NCBI GenBank assembly: GCA_937924675.1
Contig: CALEVL010000081.1
Span: 1-19,582, forward strand
Reading direction: 5' to 3'
DNA: 19,582 bases
Source: an uncultured Ignavibacteria bacterium
GTDB taxonomy: Bacteria; Bacteroidota; Ignavibacteria; Tepidaquicellales; Tepidaquicellaceae
Both the position numbers and the translations under genes were made by a program. The first letter of the stretch is position 1; the number at the start of each line of letters is the position of its first letter. Below are positions 8,344 to 16,370 of the stretch, piece by piece. The notes under the pieces are model-generated. The model was not told the DNA's origin. It did no database searches and saw only the letters and a list, made by a program, of their open reading frames with translations.

Positions 8344-8451
8344 GCACAAATAAGATAAAACAAAGGGAGAAACCTTTCCGGGTTAAGAAATATGATTTGG
8401 TATCTTGTCAGCATCAATCGAAAGAAAAAGTTTTTTGAGAATAGATAGACA

Positions 8452-9015
8452 ATGAGAAAACTAAAATTGCAAATGCAAATATCTGTTGACGGATATGTTG
8501 CAGGACCAAATGGTGAAGAAGACTGGATCGTAAGGTCAGATGAAAAGCTTTGGCAGCTCATCAATGAATTGCCCGATAGTTCGGACACACTTCTGATTGG
8601 CAGAAAAATGGCAGAAGCTTTTATACCTCATTTTGAAGCATTTAAGCCTGACAGCCCCGCATTTGATTTCTCACAGAAAATGGTGAACATTCCGAAAATT
8701 ATTTTCACAAGGACACTTGACAAACCATTCGGCAAAAACACTTCGCTTGCAAAAGGAAATCTGGCAGACGAAATTGCAAAGCTGAAAAACCAAAATGGAA
8801 AAGACATTTTGGTTTACGGAGGTGCCGGTTTTGTTTCTTCTCTTATTGCCGGAGGACACATTGACGAGTTTTACCTATTTGTCAATCCGGTGTTGATAAA
8901 CAGAGGAATGAGAATTTTTGACCTGCTTGACAAACGACAGAAACTTTCCTTCATCAGTGCTATTCCATATGAATGTGGCGTGACAGTGCTTCGCTACAAA
9001 TTAAACAGTGAATAA
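8452..9015 (+). CDS. Dihydrofolate reductase family protein (RibD C-terminal-like)
   Basis: The 187-aa protein begins with MRKLKLQMQISVDGYVAGPNG, the typical first strand and loop of the DHFR/RibD_C family. It then has LLIGRKMAEAF, IPKIIFTRTL, NGKDILVYGGAGFVSSLIAGG (the nucleotide-binding turn) and IDEFYLFVNPVLINRGMRIF. Length and motif order fit the stand-alone YyaP/YwjB-like reductases, which bind NADPH but whose substrates are mostly unknown. It is too diverged from FolA to be called a folate enzyme. It lies about 180 bp before an aldo/keto reductase on the same strand; co-transcription is possible but the gap is large. No clear Shine-Dalgarno is visible. Confidence 0.88.
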   Translation: MRKLKLQMQISVDGYVAGPNGEEDWIVRSDEKLWQLINELPDSSDTLLIGRKMAEAFIPHFEAFKPDSPAFDFSQKMVNIPKIIFTRTLDKPFGKNTSLAKGNLADEIAKLKNQNGKDILVYGGAGFVSSLIAGGHIDEFYLFVNPVLINRGMRIFDLLDKRQKLSFISAIPYECGVTVLRYKLNSE

Positions 9016-9194
9016 GTACAGGACAGCATCACAAATAATAGAAATCTCCTTGGAATATTACTTCGTGCTGGACTTCGGACTCTGAAACTAAGTGAAGAAA
9101 ATGAATTCAAACGTTTTATAACTGTTGGTGTCCCGGCTAAGATTAGAACACTAACAATGCGGTATAAATTAAACAAGTTCAAAATTATACAATC

Positions 9195-10184
9195 ATGGGA
9201 ATAAAAATTATTGACCTCGGAAACAACGGATTAAGAGCATCCAACTTAGGTCTTGGATGCATGGGAATGAGCGCTTTTTATGGAGAGACAAATGAAACAG
9301 AATCACTTGCTGCAATTTCGCTTGCTCTAGAACTCGGTGTTAATTTTCTTGACACGGCTGAAATTTATGGTCCGTTTAAGAATGAAATTCTTATAAGCAA
9401 AGCCATTAAAGGAAGAAGGGATAAATTTGTAATTGCAACAAAAACCGGGGTTGAAGTAGATGATGCAGGAAATTTCCTGGGGATTAACGGAAGCCCGGAA
9501 TACATTAAGAAGGCAATTGACCGTTCTCTGAAACATCTTCAAACTGACTATGTTGATCTTTACTACATTCATCGCATAGACCCGAACGTACCGATAGAGG
9601 AAACAATAGGAGCTATGGCTGAACTGGTGAAAAGCGGAAAGATCCGGTACATAGGATTAAGTGAAGCATCTTCTTCTACGATCCGTAAAGCTCATTCTGT
9701 TCATCCAATCTCTGCCTTACAGACCGAGTATTCTCTGTTTGAACGCAGTGTTGAAGTAAACGGAATTCTCGAAACCGTAAGCGAACTTGGAATCGGATTC
9801 GTTGCATATTCACCTTTAGGTAGAGGATTTCTCTCAGGTGAGATCAGGTCTATAGATGATCTTGCTGCGGATGACTGGAGGAGAAGCAATCCGCGTTTCC
9901 AGGGAGAGAATTTTGAAAAGAATCTTGAGGCGGTTGAAGAAATAAAGAAGCTCTCTAAGAAGAAGGGTGTAACCCCCTCACAGCTGGCTCTTGCATGGGT
10001 TCTTCAAAAGGGCTATGCAACAATACCCGGAACAAAGCGAAGAAAATATGTTCAGGAAAATGCTGCTGCTGCGGATATAGAATTTTCACAGGATGAGCTC
10101 ACCGAAATAGATTCAATAGCACCGCTTGGAGTTGCTTCAGGCGAAAGATATCCGCCACAACAGATGACTGCTCTTAACAGGTAA
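9195..10184 (+). CDS. Aldo/keto reductase
   Basis: The 329-aa protein is a full-length aldo/keto reductase, a TIM-barrel NADPH-dependent carbonyl reductase. The catalytic tetrad is intact: D53 and Y58 in FLDTAEIYG, K83 in VIATKTG and H126 in DLYYIHRIDP. The later barrel motifs IRYIGLSEAS, LQTEYSLFER, GIGFVAYSPLGRGFLSG and AWVLQKGYATIPGTKRRKYVQENAAAADI are present, the last forming the NADP 2'-phosphate contact. The sequence resembles the YakC/PLP-reductase-like and plant aldo/keto reductase branch. It is flanked by other small oxidoreductases, but no common pathway is evident. The substrate is unknown. Confidence 0.94.
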   Translation: MGIKIIDLGNNGLRASNLGLGCMGMSAFYGETNETESLAAISLALELGVNFLDTAEIYGPFKNEILISKAIKGRRDKFVIATKTGVEVDDAGNFLGINGSPEYIKKAIDRSLKHLQTDYVDLYYIHRIDPNVPIEETIGAMAELVKSGKIRYIGLSEASSSTIRKAHSVHPISALQTEYSLFERSVEVNGILETVSELGIGFVAYSPLGRGFLSGEIRSIDDLAADDWRRSNPRFQGENFEKNLEAVEEIKKLSKKKGVTPSQLALAWVLQKGYATIPGTKRRKYVQENAAAADIEFSQDELTEIDSIAPLGVASGERYPPQQMTALNR

Positions 10185-10317
10185 GATTTTTATGATCTGA
10201 TCCCGGATTTTTTTTTCGCATAGGAGCTTTGTAGAAGAGATTCTTTCTCATTCTCTAAGCCCCTCCAGTGCCCGTGTTCAACCTGCGAACATACGGAGTG
10301 GTCAGTCCAAACCTTCT

Positions 10318-10680
10318 TTAAACAAATACCAAATACAGGGACAAGACCAGGAAAATAAAAGCAGGCAAAGATTTCATTGGAGCGTCTTTGATCTTAAAAT
10401 GCATGACAATTGCTCCAAGCATAAGTATCGCCATTCCTGCTGCTGCCGGTTTTACTAAAGAAGGCACAAAAATTCCTATTACCAGAAGAGATGCGAGAAG
10501 GACTTTTAATGAACCGATTATTTTCATAAACGAATCGGGCAAACCGTACGCCTTGAATTCCTCTTTCATGTTTTGCGCTGCGCCCCCCCGCCAGCTTGTT
10601 GGTTTACTGAACCGCACCAGCCAAACGTTGAAAATTGAAAGAGCTATAACTAACTGAATGACAACCGGTAACCATTCCAT
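10318..10680 (-). CDS. DoxX-like membrane protein 1
   Basis: The 120-aa product has four hydrophobic segments typical of the DoxX/DoxX-like superfamily: VVIQLVIALSIFNVWLV near the N-terminus, then after the polar stretch containing EEFKAYGLPDSFMKIIGSLK the segments VLLASLLVIGIFVPSL, AAGMAILMLGAIVMHFKI and LPAFIFLVLSLYLVFV. The YGLPD...GSLKV pattern is characteristic of the family. It follows a second DoxX-like gene by 62 bp on the same strand, suggesting an operon of diverged paralogues. The biochemical role is unknown; DoxX-type proteins have been linked to thiosulfate/quinone chemistry and to redox complexes, but nothing here shows that. It converges with the aldo/keto reductase. Confidence 0.82.
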   Translation of the reverse strand: MEWLPVVIQLVIALSIFNVWLVRFSKPTSWRGGAAQNMKEEFKAYGLPDSFMKIIGSLKVLLASLLVIGIFVPSLVKPAAAGMAILMLGAIVMHFKIKDAPMKSLPAFIFLVLSLYLVFV

Positions 10681-10742
10681 ATTAATGCTGTTATTATTTT
10701 AAAAAAAGTTTTTTACGCATTTGACGTATGAGCAAAGACAAT

Positions 10743-11081
10743 CTATACAGTTTTTAAGAAAATATATACGTTCAAAAACATGAAGAATATCGAAGGGAAA
10801 GAAAGCCAAAGGCCATCTTTCATTTTCAGTCTAACTCCAAATCCTAAGAGCATCAAGATTGCTAATCCACCTGAGGCGATCAATAAGATCAATTGAAACT
10901 TAAGTCCAACCAACAAACCGATTCCTCCCAGAATCTCCAGCAGTCCAACTAATCTTGTAAACCTCTCAAGTTCAAAACGCTTAAACTCGTTTTGCATAAC
11001 AGGTGATGTAAACAAGAGGCCGCCGTATATCACAAACGAAACGCCTGAGAATACTACAAGAGCAATGAATATATTGGTCAC
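10743..11081 (-). CDS. DoxX-like membrane protein 2
   Basis: The 112-aa product also has four hydrophobic segments: IALVVFSGVSFVIYGGLLF, a second around LVGLLEILGGIGLLVGL, then ILLIASGGLAILMLLGFGV and SFPSIFFMFLNVYIFL. The FELERFTRLVGLLEILGGIGLL stretch matches the DoxX-like pattern of a short amphipathic loop followed by a glycine-rich helix. It is the upstream member of a pair with the gene ending at 10318 and probably shares its transcript. A 244-bp gap separates it from the SWIM gene further upstream, so it may have its own promoter. Function unknown. Confidence 0.75.
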   Translation of the reverse strand: MTNIFIALVVFSGVSFVIYGGLLFTSPVMQNEFKRFELERFTRLVGLLEILGGIGLLVGLKFQLILLIASGGLAILMLLGFGVRLKMKDGLWLSFPSIFFMFLNVYIFLKTV

Positions 11082-11215
11082 AGAATGATTTTAGTGGTGT
11101 AACCCTAACTTACCCGTAATAAGTCCAAATAAAAATGTTGTTACCATACTCTATTTAGCATCTTCATTTAGGTGTCGCGAACAGGTTCTTCGATATCATC
11201 GTCTGAGGGTAACCA

Positions 11216-11250
11216 ATCGGAAAATCATTCAGACTGCTTTCGTTTCCGAT
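11216..11250. other. Inverted repeat upstream of the DoxX-like pair
   Basis: ATCGGAAA (11216-11223) pairs with TTTCCGAT (11243-11250), 8 bp perfect with a 19-nt loop, in the 244-bp gap between the SWIM and DoxX-like genes. It could be a regulator site or a terminator for the SWIM transcript; no T-run is present. The rest of this gap shows nothing recognisable. Confidence 0.3.
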
Positions 11251-11325
11251 GAGTCTTCCACACAATTAGTTTTTCAAATGACGCAACAACTTACACCGGA
11301 ATTTGCTGTGACGTGATGTTCCATG

Positions 11326-13017
11326 CTATACTCTCTCCAACTCTTCAATCAAGGCTTTCCGTAGTTTGTATCTTTCCTTGAATAGTTGAACAAGTTTTTC
11401 AACTTCCTGCGCAGCACCGAGTTTTTTCATTCTTCTCAAATATCTGCATGCGGTCTTATAATGATTCCTGCCGGTGTTCTGCACGAGATACTCCATGATG
11501 CATTTAGAATACAAGTTCGCTACTTCCATTGGGTAAAGGGGTGAAAGATATTTCTCATAAGTATCTAAAACATTAAGTGACGGCTCAATTGAAATGTGCT
11601 TCAACAGCCTCTCCCACTTTTCCTCCCGGATAAAAACCTTTGCAATGAGATTAAAATTTGGCCACCTTTCACCTGGCGTTAACTTTGTGATCAAATTTTC
11701 TACAAAATCATCCCACTTCTCCGGCTTAACATTTTCTTTCATTAACCGATAATAATCTTTGCTATACTTGAAGTCGTTGATGAAGATCTTTCTCGAGTAT
11801 TCAACAATCTTCACTTTATCTTCCATGTTCAATGCAATATCCAACAAGCGGTCATGCCAATCGTCTACAAGTCCCGGACGCTCCTTAGAGTCAAGCTCTA
11901 TACCGTCCTGTGCAAGCTTAATTGCGAGTTCATATTTCTTATTGTTTATGGCTCTTGTAATTGCATGGTGTCTGAAATACTCGTCTGACAGGTTATTGCT
12001 TATGAACTCCTCCACTTCATCTTCAGACTTTGTCTGCTCTATAATATGAAATTTTATGTGGAGGGCTTCTTTCTTTTCAAATCTACTTTCAGGAATTGTA
12101 TCAAGAAGCTTGAGGATCTTCTGTGATTCTTTCTCATCATTCATCAGCATTGACGCCATTTCCATCATGCCAAGATGCCAGTCCCAACCGCTAAAAATGC
12201 GCCGCTCAAAACTGGATGTGCAATACTCAAACAACATCTTCCTTAACTCTTCCTGAAGTTCTGACTCTGCAAGATCCATTAGCAATTCAAAAGCGCCGTA
12301 GATACTATTTCCAAAATATCCGGAGCTGTCATCAGCATAATTGATAGTATCAGTTAGTTCTTCCATGACGGCCTGGCACACATAGATTGTACTCATCAGA
12401 TTTTCGGATTCCAAATGTTTCCGGGCAGTTGTCAGAAACTCTGAAACCTCTTTCCCTGCCTGTGTTGCCCTGTAGCCCCAGAGAATCTTCTCTCTTCCGG
12501 TTGCCGACTTTAGAATCGCTCTAATCTGTTTTTTATAGAGGTCTTTGGATTCGCTGATGTTCATATAGGCAAATGATGAGAGAAAAGAGTTTCTAAAGGC
12601 AGTATCGGTTTCTGCTTTCTCTCGGATGAATTTCTTAAGCTCTTCGTGTGAGATTTGCTCAAGCAATTCATTTGACTTATCTGACTTGGTTTTCTTCTTT
12701 GCTGCTTTGGGTTTTGGGGAAGAAGATTTCTTAGGCGTAATCCCGGTCTCATCCTGTTGAAGATAAAAGATTACAGCAACTATGTGTTTGCAAATGGGAC
12801 CAAAATCGTAAGGGCAGTTGCAGGAACTGCCTGTGATTATTCTCTTCTCGATTGTAAGTCTCACGGTGTATTCATCAGTACCTTCAACCATCGCCTCAAA
12901 TACACCGGGTGAAATTTCTTCCGGTTCATGCACATGATTATTCCTGAAATAGGACAAGCCTTTCTTTAGAACATCATCTTCTATGTATTGCTCAAAATCA
13001 GTTAATGGAATTTTCAT
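11326..13017 (-). CDS. SWIM zinc-finger protein with long helical C-terminal region
   Basis: The 563-aa protein has a SWIM zinc finger near its N-terminus: C66, C68, C76 and H78 in SCNCPYDFGPICKHIV match the CxCx(n)CxH pattern, a zinc-binding module for DNA or protein contacts. A lysine/serine-rich linker (about 93-117) leads into a long, almost wholly helical region (about 120-560) with repeated helix pairs such as YELAIKLAQDGIELD and HHAITRAINNKKYELAIKLA, resembling TPR/HEAT-like solenoids. Stand-alone SWIM proteins of this architecture are widespread but poorly characterised. Unlike SWI/SNF-associated SWIM proteins, no helicase gene is adjacent. It lies 56 bp downstream of the YkgJ-type gene on the same strand, so the two are likely co-transcribed. 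Confidence 0.88.
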   Translation of the reverse strand: MKIPLTDFEQYIEDDVLKKGLSYFRNNHVHEPEEISPGVFEAMVEGTDEYTVRLTIEKRIITGSSCNCPYDFGPICKHIVAVIFYLQQDETGITPKKSSSPKPKAAKKKTKSDKSNELLEQISHEELKKFIREKAETDTAFRNSFLSSFAYMNISESKDLYKKQIRAILKSATGREKILWGYRATQAGKEVSEFLTTARKHLESENLMSTIYVCQAVMEELTDTINYADDSSGYFGNSIYGAFELLMDLAESELQEELRKMLFEYCTSSFERRIFSGWDWHLGMMEMASMLMNDEKESQKILKLLDTIPESRFEKKEALHIKFHIIEQTKSEDEVEEFISNNLSDEYFRHHAITRAINNKKYELAIKLAQDGIELDSKERPGLVDDWHDRLLDIALNMEDKVKIVEYSRKIFINDFKYSKDYYRLMKENVKPEKWDDFVENLITKLTPGERWPNFNLIAKVFIREEKWERLLKHISIEPSLNVLDTYEKYLSPLYPMEVANLYSKCIMEYLVQNTGRNHYKTACRYLRRMKKLGAAQEVEKLVQLFKERYKLRKALIEELERV

Positions 13018-13073
13018 CGTCGAAATTCTTTATGTTCGGCAATAAGCTTCTCAATATGTTCAAAGTACGCTAA

Positions 13074-13580
13074 TTACCGGAACCTGTAAATCCTTTTCAA
13101 TTCTTCAAACACATTATATACAATTGGACAAATGGAGTAGTTATCAATCACGCCCCACAGTCTTGATACAAATGAAGATTTATGCAAATGGGGAAATGAG
13201 CTGCAATCTTTAGGACGATTCTCGTATATCGTGCACTTGCGATCAGAAAGATATCTGCAGGGAGTTTGGTTTAGAAACCGCAATCTTTCCGACTCATCTT
13301 CTTTGGTAAATTTCTCGATAAATGTTTCTTCAGATTCATTCTCCAATTCTGCCAAAAATCTGATATCCTTTCTGCTTACAGAAGGATACATGGTGGTACA
13401 GCAATTTCCGCAGGCAGTGCAGTCAATCATGTCAGAGACTTCTTTATATAATTGGTGAACTTGCCTGTCGAGTTTGTTCCCACTTACTCCCTTGAGGAAA
13501 CTCCTGAATCTTAAATTTTCACGTTCCTTTTTTTCACCTTCGAGATTGATCTTCAGAAGATCAAGTTCAAGCGGTTTCAT
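13074..13580 (-). CDS. YkgJ-family cysteine cluster protein
   Basis: The 168-aa protein carries the CxxCxxCC cluster of the YkgJ family: C54, C57, C60 and C61 in DCTACGNCCTTMYPSVS, followed by a second set in TPCRYLSDRKCTIYENRPKDC around 105-130, and a further Cys near the end (YSICPIVYN). The family is thought to bind zinc or an iron-sulfur cluster; its function is not established. The basic N-terminal 50 residues form a helical extension. Length is near the family norm. It is the first gene of a probable two-gene unit with the SWIM protein, pairing two metal-binding proteins. Confidence 0.9.
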   Translation of the reverse strand: MKPLELDLLKINLEGEKKERENLRFRSFLKGVSGNKLDRQVHQLYKEVSDMIDCTACGNCCTTMYPSVSRKDIRFLAELENESEETFIEKFTKEDESERLRFLNQTPCRYLSDRKCTIYENRPKDCSSFPHLHKSSFVSRLWGVIDNYSICPIVYNVFEELKRIYRFR

Positions 13581-13665
13581 TGCTCAATAGTTTTTTGTTT
13601 GAGTGTACTTTAAAATCATTGGCCGGATTGAGTCATTCAAAACAGGTTGTCTGTTCTTTGTTGAC

Positions 13666-13673
13666 CAAACATA
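13666..13673 (-). promoter_or_regulatory. Candidate Bacteroidota -7 box for the YkgJ-SWIM unit
   Basis: The minus strand reads TATGTTTG, matching TAnnTTTG, 85 nt before the YkgJ start. No -33 box at proper spacing is visible. Confidence 0.25.
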
Positions 13674-13810
13674 TTGGATCCACACTCTTACATAAGGCAT
13701 GGTGGCTTGTAATTTTGTTCATGAATGATCTCTGATGTTCATATGATCTGATGTATCACGATAGAATTTAGTTCGGAAATTCACATTATGCAGTACAAAA
13801 TTTTGTTTCC

Positions 13811-13927
13811 AGGGCTTAAGCCTAGGGGCAATAGATCATAATTTCAGAAGCAGAGGATACAATTATTCTGATGCGAAGCAGTTGTGGGAAATGATTCCAT
13901 AACATTGCCCCGGATTTATCCGAGGGT
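13811..13927. repeat. REP-like element: two small palindromes within an inverted repeat
   Basis: GGGGCAAT (13825-13832) and ATTGCCCC (13904-13911) form an 8-bp inverted repeat 71 nt apart. Just outside each arm is a second palindrome: GGCTTAAGCC (13813-13822) on the left and CGGATTTATCCG (13911-13922) on the right. The nested arrangement resembles REP/BIME or small non-autonomous elements associated with Y1 transposases. It encodes nothing and is distinct from the 48-bp arrays further right. Confidence 0.5.
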
Positions 13928-14031
13928 AGATGGTGAAGCAGTTCATTAACCATTTGCAATAACTAGTATCACCTGAACATGGCAATGTGCCTTGTAGTAA
14001 ATGATATTGGAGTACAAATTCTCTTCAGTAT

Positions 14032-14931
14032 TTATTCTATCCATCTTCTTCCTATCCAAATCAATTTCCAATCACCGTTCTCCTTTTTTAGCATCGCTAC
14101 ACCTCCTTCATATATTATCCTGAAAGGTATTAACGCATATTGCATGTCTTTGTCAAATATGATTTTAAAGGCCTCGGGGTATGAATATAACTGCCAATAA
14201 TCTCCCAAATGACCGTACCAGATCTTCACATAATTCTCAAGAAATTTTTCTTTCTTTTCGCTTTGCTCAATAGAACGGGCCGGGTTCATAATGTCATCTG
14301 TACCAAGTGGAATATGCTGGTTTCCAAGAAATGAATTTAACAGCTTTTCATAACTTGAAGTAAGATACAGTGGCAGTTTGCTATTACAATTTATGGCCGG
14401 CCTGAAATTGACGATTGAATCTGTCATTGTATAATTCCTAACTGCAAATACATTTTCGTTAGGTCCGAACTTTTCAAGAACTTCATCAGATAGTTTTCCG
14501 TTAGTTCTCTTCAATAGTTTTTGGCTGGTAGAGTCTGATATGTTCTTTGTCAGATACTCAACAACATAGTCATCCGTTTCCTGTTCATTGTAAAATACCT
14601 TTTCAGTAAAATAGATTCTGATTGAGTTTTGTACGATAAGAAATTCTACATCTTTGTAAACATCATTTCCAAATTCAGATCCGCCCAGGCTGTCAATACT
14701 ATGAGGTTTATAAAAAGCAGTAAATGCCTTATAAGTCTGACGGACAGTATCATTAAGGCCGGAGAGTTCGGCGTTAGAGATGGAAGGAATATTCTCGTTC
14801 CATTGAAGAAAGAATTGTTTCAATAATTCAGTTGACTTTTTCTTGTATGCGTTGTCTAGCAATTGTCTCGGTGATTGAGAGTTGGCAGATGCTGTAAAAA
14901 GCAAAAATAGTATGAATATAAAGAGTTTCAT
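14032..14931 (-). CDS. Secreted hypothetical protein
   Basis: The 299-aa product has a clear signal peptide (MKLFIFILFLLFTASANSQ), so it is exported to the periplasm or outer membrane. The mature part is mostly soluble. Visible features are AELSGLNDTVRQTYKAFTAF (about 55-75), GGSEFGNDVYKDVEFLIVQN (about 84-104), FRPAINCNSKLPLYLTSSYE (about 177-197) and a C-terminal GGVAMLKKENGDWKLIWIGR. The opening region and the VYKDVEFLIVQN strand resemble Bacteroidota lineage-specific hypotheticals I recall; no catalytic motif is recognised. It stands alone on the minus strand without close neighbours. Function unknown. Confidence 0.8.
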   Translation of the reverse strand: MKLFIFILFLLFTASANSQSPRQLLDNAYKKKSTELLKQFFLQWNENIPSISNAELSGLNDTVRQTYKAFTAFYKPHSIDSLGGSEFGNDVYKDVEFLIVQNSIRIYFTEKVFYNEQETDDYVVEYLTKNISDSTSQKLLKRTNGKLSDEVLEKFGPNENVFAVRNYTMTDSIVNFRPAINCNSKLPLYLTSSYEKLLNSFLGNQHIPLGTDDIMNPARSIEQSEKKEKFLENYVKIWYGHLGDYWQLYSYPEAFKIIFDKDMQYALIPFRIIYEGGVAMLKKENGDWKLIWIGRRWIE

Positions 14932-15061
14932 GAATCAAATTAAGAAGTTTCTGAGGAAAAATACAGAGATGATTCTCTGTGTGATCAGGAAGTCTCTCCA
15001 TTCCCGCAGAATCACCTGCAATATTTGCTTTTCAGACCTCGCAACAGTTCATGTGGGGACG

Positions 15062-15092
15062 AAAAGATAAACCTATCCCTGCTATGTTTATC
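15062..15092 (-). terminator. Intrinsic-terminator-like hairpin
   Basis: On the minus strand GATAAAC (15086-15092) pairs with GTTTATC (15066-15072) across a 13-nt loop and is followed directly by TTTTC. It lies 140 nt beyond the ATPase stop codon and just after the cyclase relic, so it may end the ATPase transcript and may originally have belonged to the lost cyclase gene. Confidence 0.4.
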
Positions 15093-15099
15093 AGTTCCT

Positions 15100-15144
15100 C
15101 ACCTCACCCCCTCCACAAAACACATATCCACCTTGCCCTTGTTC
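15100..15144 (-). pseudogene. Relic of a second adenylate cyclase gene (C-terminal end)
   Basis: These 45 bp match the 3' end of the intact cyclase gene (16529-16572) with one indel and about five mismatches, by eye. Read on the minus strand they encode VNKGKVDMCFVEG against KNKGEVDMYFVEG in the intact gene. One extra G shifts the frame just before the original stop. A TAG stop lies a few codons upstream in the same frame, so nothing longer survives. The rest of the paralogue has been lost or replaced. Confidence 0.75.
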
Positions 15145-15232
15145 ACGATATTGTACTACACTCAGGGTTTAGAATCTATGGATTTCCCTAATGGCAGATA
15201 CAGGCAAGACGATCACTTGTCCGTTCGGATAT

Positions 15233-16357
15233 TCACATAACAAATTCCTCAAAATCGGATGCAGTGACAACGGTGAATAAGCTCTCCGGATAGGCGCGTG
15301 AGAATGCCAAGGGAAGTTTTGTGTGGCCACTCCTTTTCCACTTGAATTCGAAAGCGGTCATGTTATTTCCGTTCTCTTCTATATAATCAACTTCCTGTTG
15401 CTGTGAAGTCCTCCAAAAATAAGGTAAGACCTTCATGCCGGAATAAGATATCTTCTTCATACGTTCGCCTATGAGAAAATTCTCAAACATAGCACCCTTG
15501 TCTGTCCGGGAATTCACGGGATTGAAATTTCTGATTATTGAGTTTCTGATACCATTGTCATAGAAATAGATCTTCTTACCTTTCCTGATTTCGTTGCGTT
15601 TGTTTCTGCTGAATGAATTTAACCTGAAGACCACAAAAGATTTCTCAAGGAGGTCAATGTATTTTTCAACTGTCTCATTGTCTGCCCCGATGGCTGATCC
15701 GATTTCTTTGTATGACACTTCACTCCCGACCTGCAATGCGAGCATTCTTAGAAGCTTATCTATCAGCACAGGCTTCTTGATCAATTCCATTGTAAGAATA
15801 TCCTTGTACAGATAGCTATCTGCCAGAAGGAGCAGCCGTTCTTCTTCCTCACCGGGATTTGTCACTATTTCCGGGTAGTAACCATAAACGAGTCTGTGTT
15901 CAAGCATTCTCCTTTCCTCCAGTAAATCTGTTCTTTCAGCCATTTCCCTGAAAGAAAGGGGAAACAATGTGAACAAATATTTTCTTCCGGTCAGAGGCTC
16001 TGAAACTCTGTTTGAAAGTTCCAATGAAGATGATCCCGTTGCTATGATCTGGATATTCTTAAGATTATCCACAAAGAGCTTGATCACCAAGCCAATGTTT
16101 TCAATTCTTTGTGCTTCGTCAATTACAACAATTGAACTTTTCCCGGCAATTGATCTCAAACGCGTGGATGTTGCATCTGTCAGCATCTTCCTGACATCAG
16201 GTTCATCGCAGTTGAGCCATAATGTATTGCTGTTTCGATTATCTGTCACTTTGCTTATCAGCGTAGTTTTGCCTACCTGCCTTGCGCCATATACAATAAT
16301 GCTCTTCCCCTTGAACAGCTTTCCCTTAATCCGACTCTCTATAATTCTGTCAATCAT
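15233..16357 (-). CDS. AAA-family ATPase with DUF4143 domain
   Basis: From the ATG at 16357 the product is 374 aa. Walker A is GARQVGKT (24-31), Walker B is IVVIDEAQ with D80-E81, and IIATGSSSLEL supplies a sensor-1-like strand, together the AAA_14 module. The second half is the DUF4143 region, with a winged-helix-like part (about 190-250) and a C-terminal EVDYIE...FEFKWKRSG pattern that resembles the D...ExK core of PD-(D/E)XK nuclease folds. Such ATPases are very common, often solitary, and of unknown function. A TTG start 15 nt upstream would lie inside the 56-bp palindrome, so the ATG is preferred. No partner toxin or antitoxin gene is adjacent. Confidence 0.9.
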   Translation of the reverse strand: MIDRIIESRIKGKLFKGKSIIVYGARQVGKTTLISKVTDNRNSNTLWLNCDEPDVRKMLTDATSTRLRSIAGKSSIVVIDEAQRIENIGLVIKLFVDNLKNIQIIATGSSSLELSNRVSEPLTGRKYLFTLFPLSFREMAERTDLLEERRMLEHRLVYGYYPEIVTNPGEEEERLLLLADSYLYKDILTMELIKKPVLIDKLLRMLALQVGSEVSYKEIGSAIGADNETVEKYIDLLEKSFVVFRLNSFSRNKRNEIRKGKKIYFYDNGIRNSIIRNFNPVNSRTDKGAMFENFLIGERMKKISYSGMKVLPYFWRTSQQQEVDYIEENGNNMTAFEFKWKRSGHTKLPLAFSRAYPESLFTVVTASDFEEFVM

Positions 16358-16370
16358 GTCACAAAACAAC

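Larger units (their letters stand above)
7671..8451. other. Long spacer with a MITE-like element
   Basis: Between the divergent small membrane protein and DHFR-family gene there is no real gene. The stretch holds the element at 7791-8102, and to its right an 8-bp inverted repeat (GCAGATTA 8170-8177 / TAATCTGC 8196-8203) and a 12-bp perfect palindrome GCAGTTAACTGC (8226-8237). The open frames here are shadows of the repeat. Confidence 0.6.
13581..14031. other. Spacer containing a palindromic repeat element
   Basis: No gene is supported here. The stretch holds the presumed promoter of the YkgJ-type gene on its left and the inverted-repeat element at 13811-13927. The remainder shows nothing I recognise. 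Confidence 0.5.
14932..15232. other. Spacer with a cyclase gene relic and a terminator-like hairpin
   Basis: No intact gene is supported in these 301 bases. The informative parts are the hairpin at 15062-15092 and the cyclase-derived fragment at 15100-15144. The two open frames of 60-70 codons on the plus strand look like chance frames. Confidence 0.5.

Noticed and set aside
10200..10220. Intrinsic terminator after the aldo/keto reductase
   Set aside because: There is a nine-T run but only a trivial CCGG-centred palindrome before it, with no stable stem.
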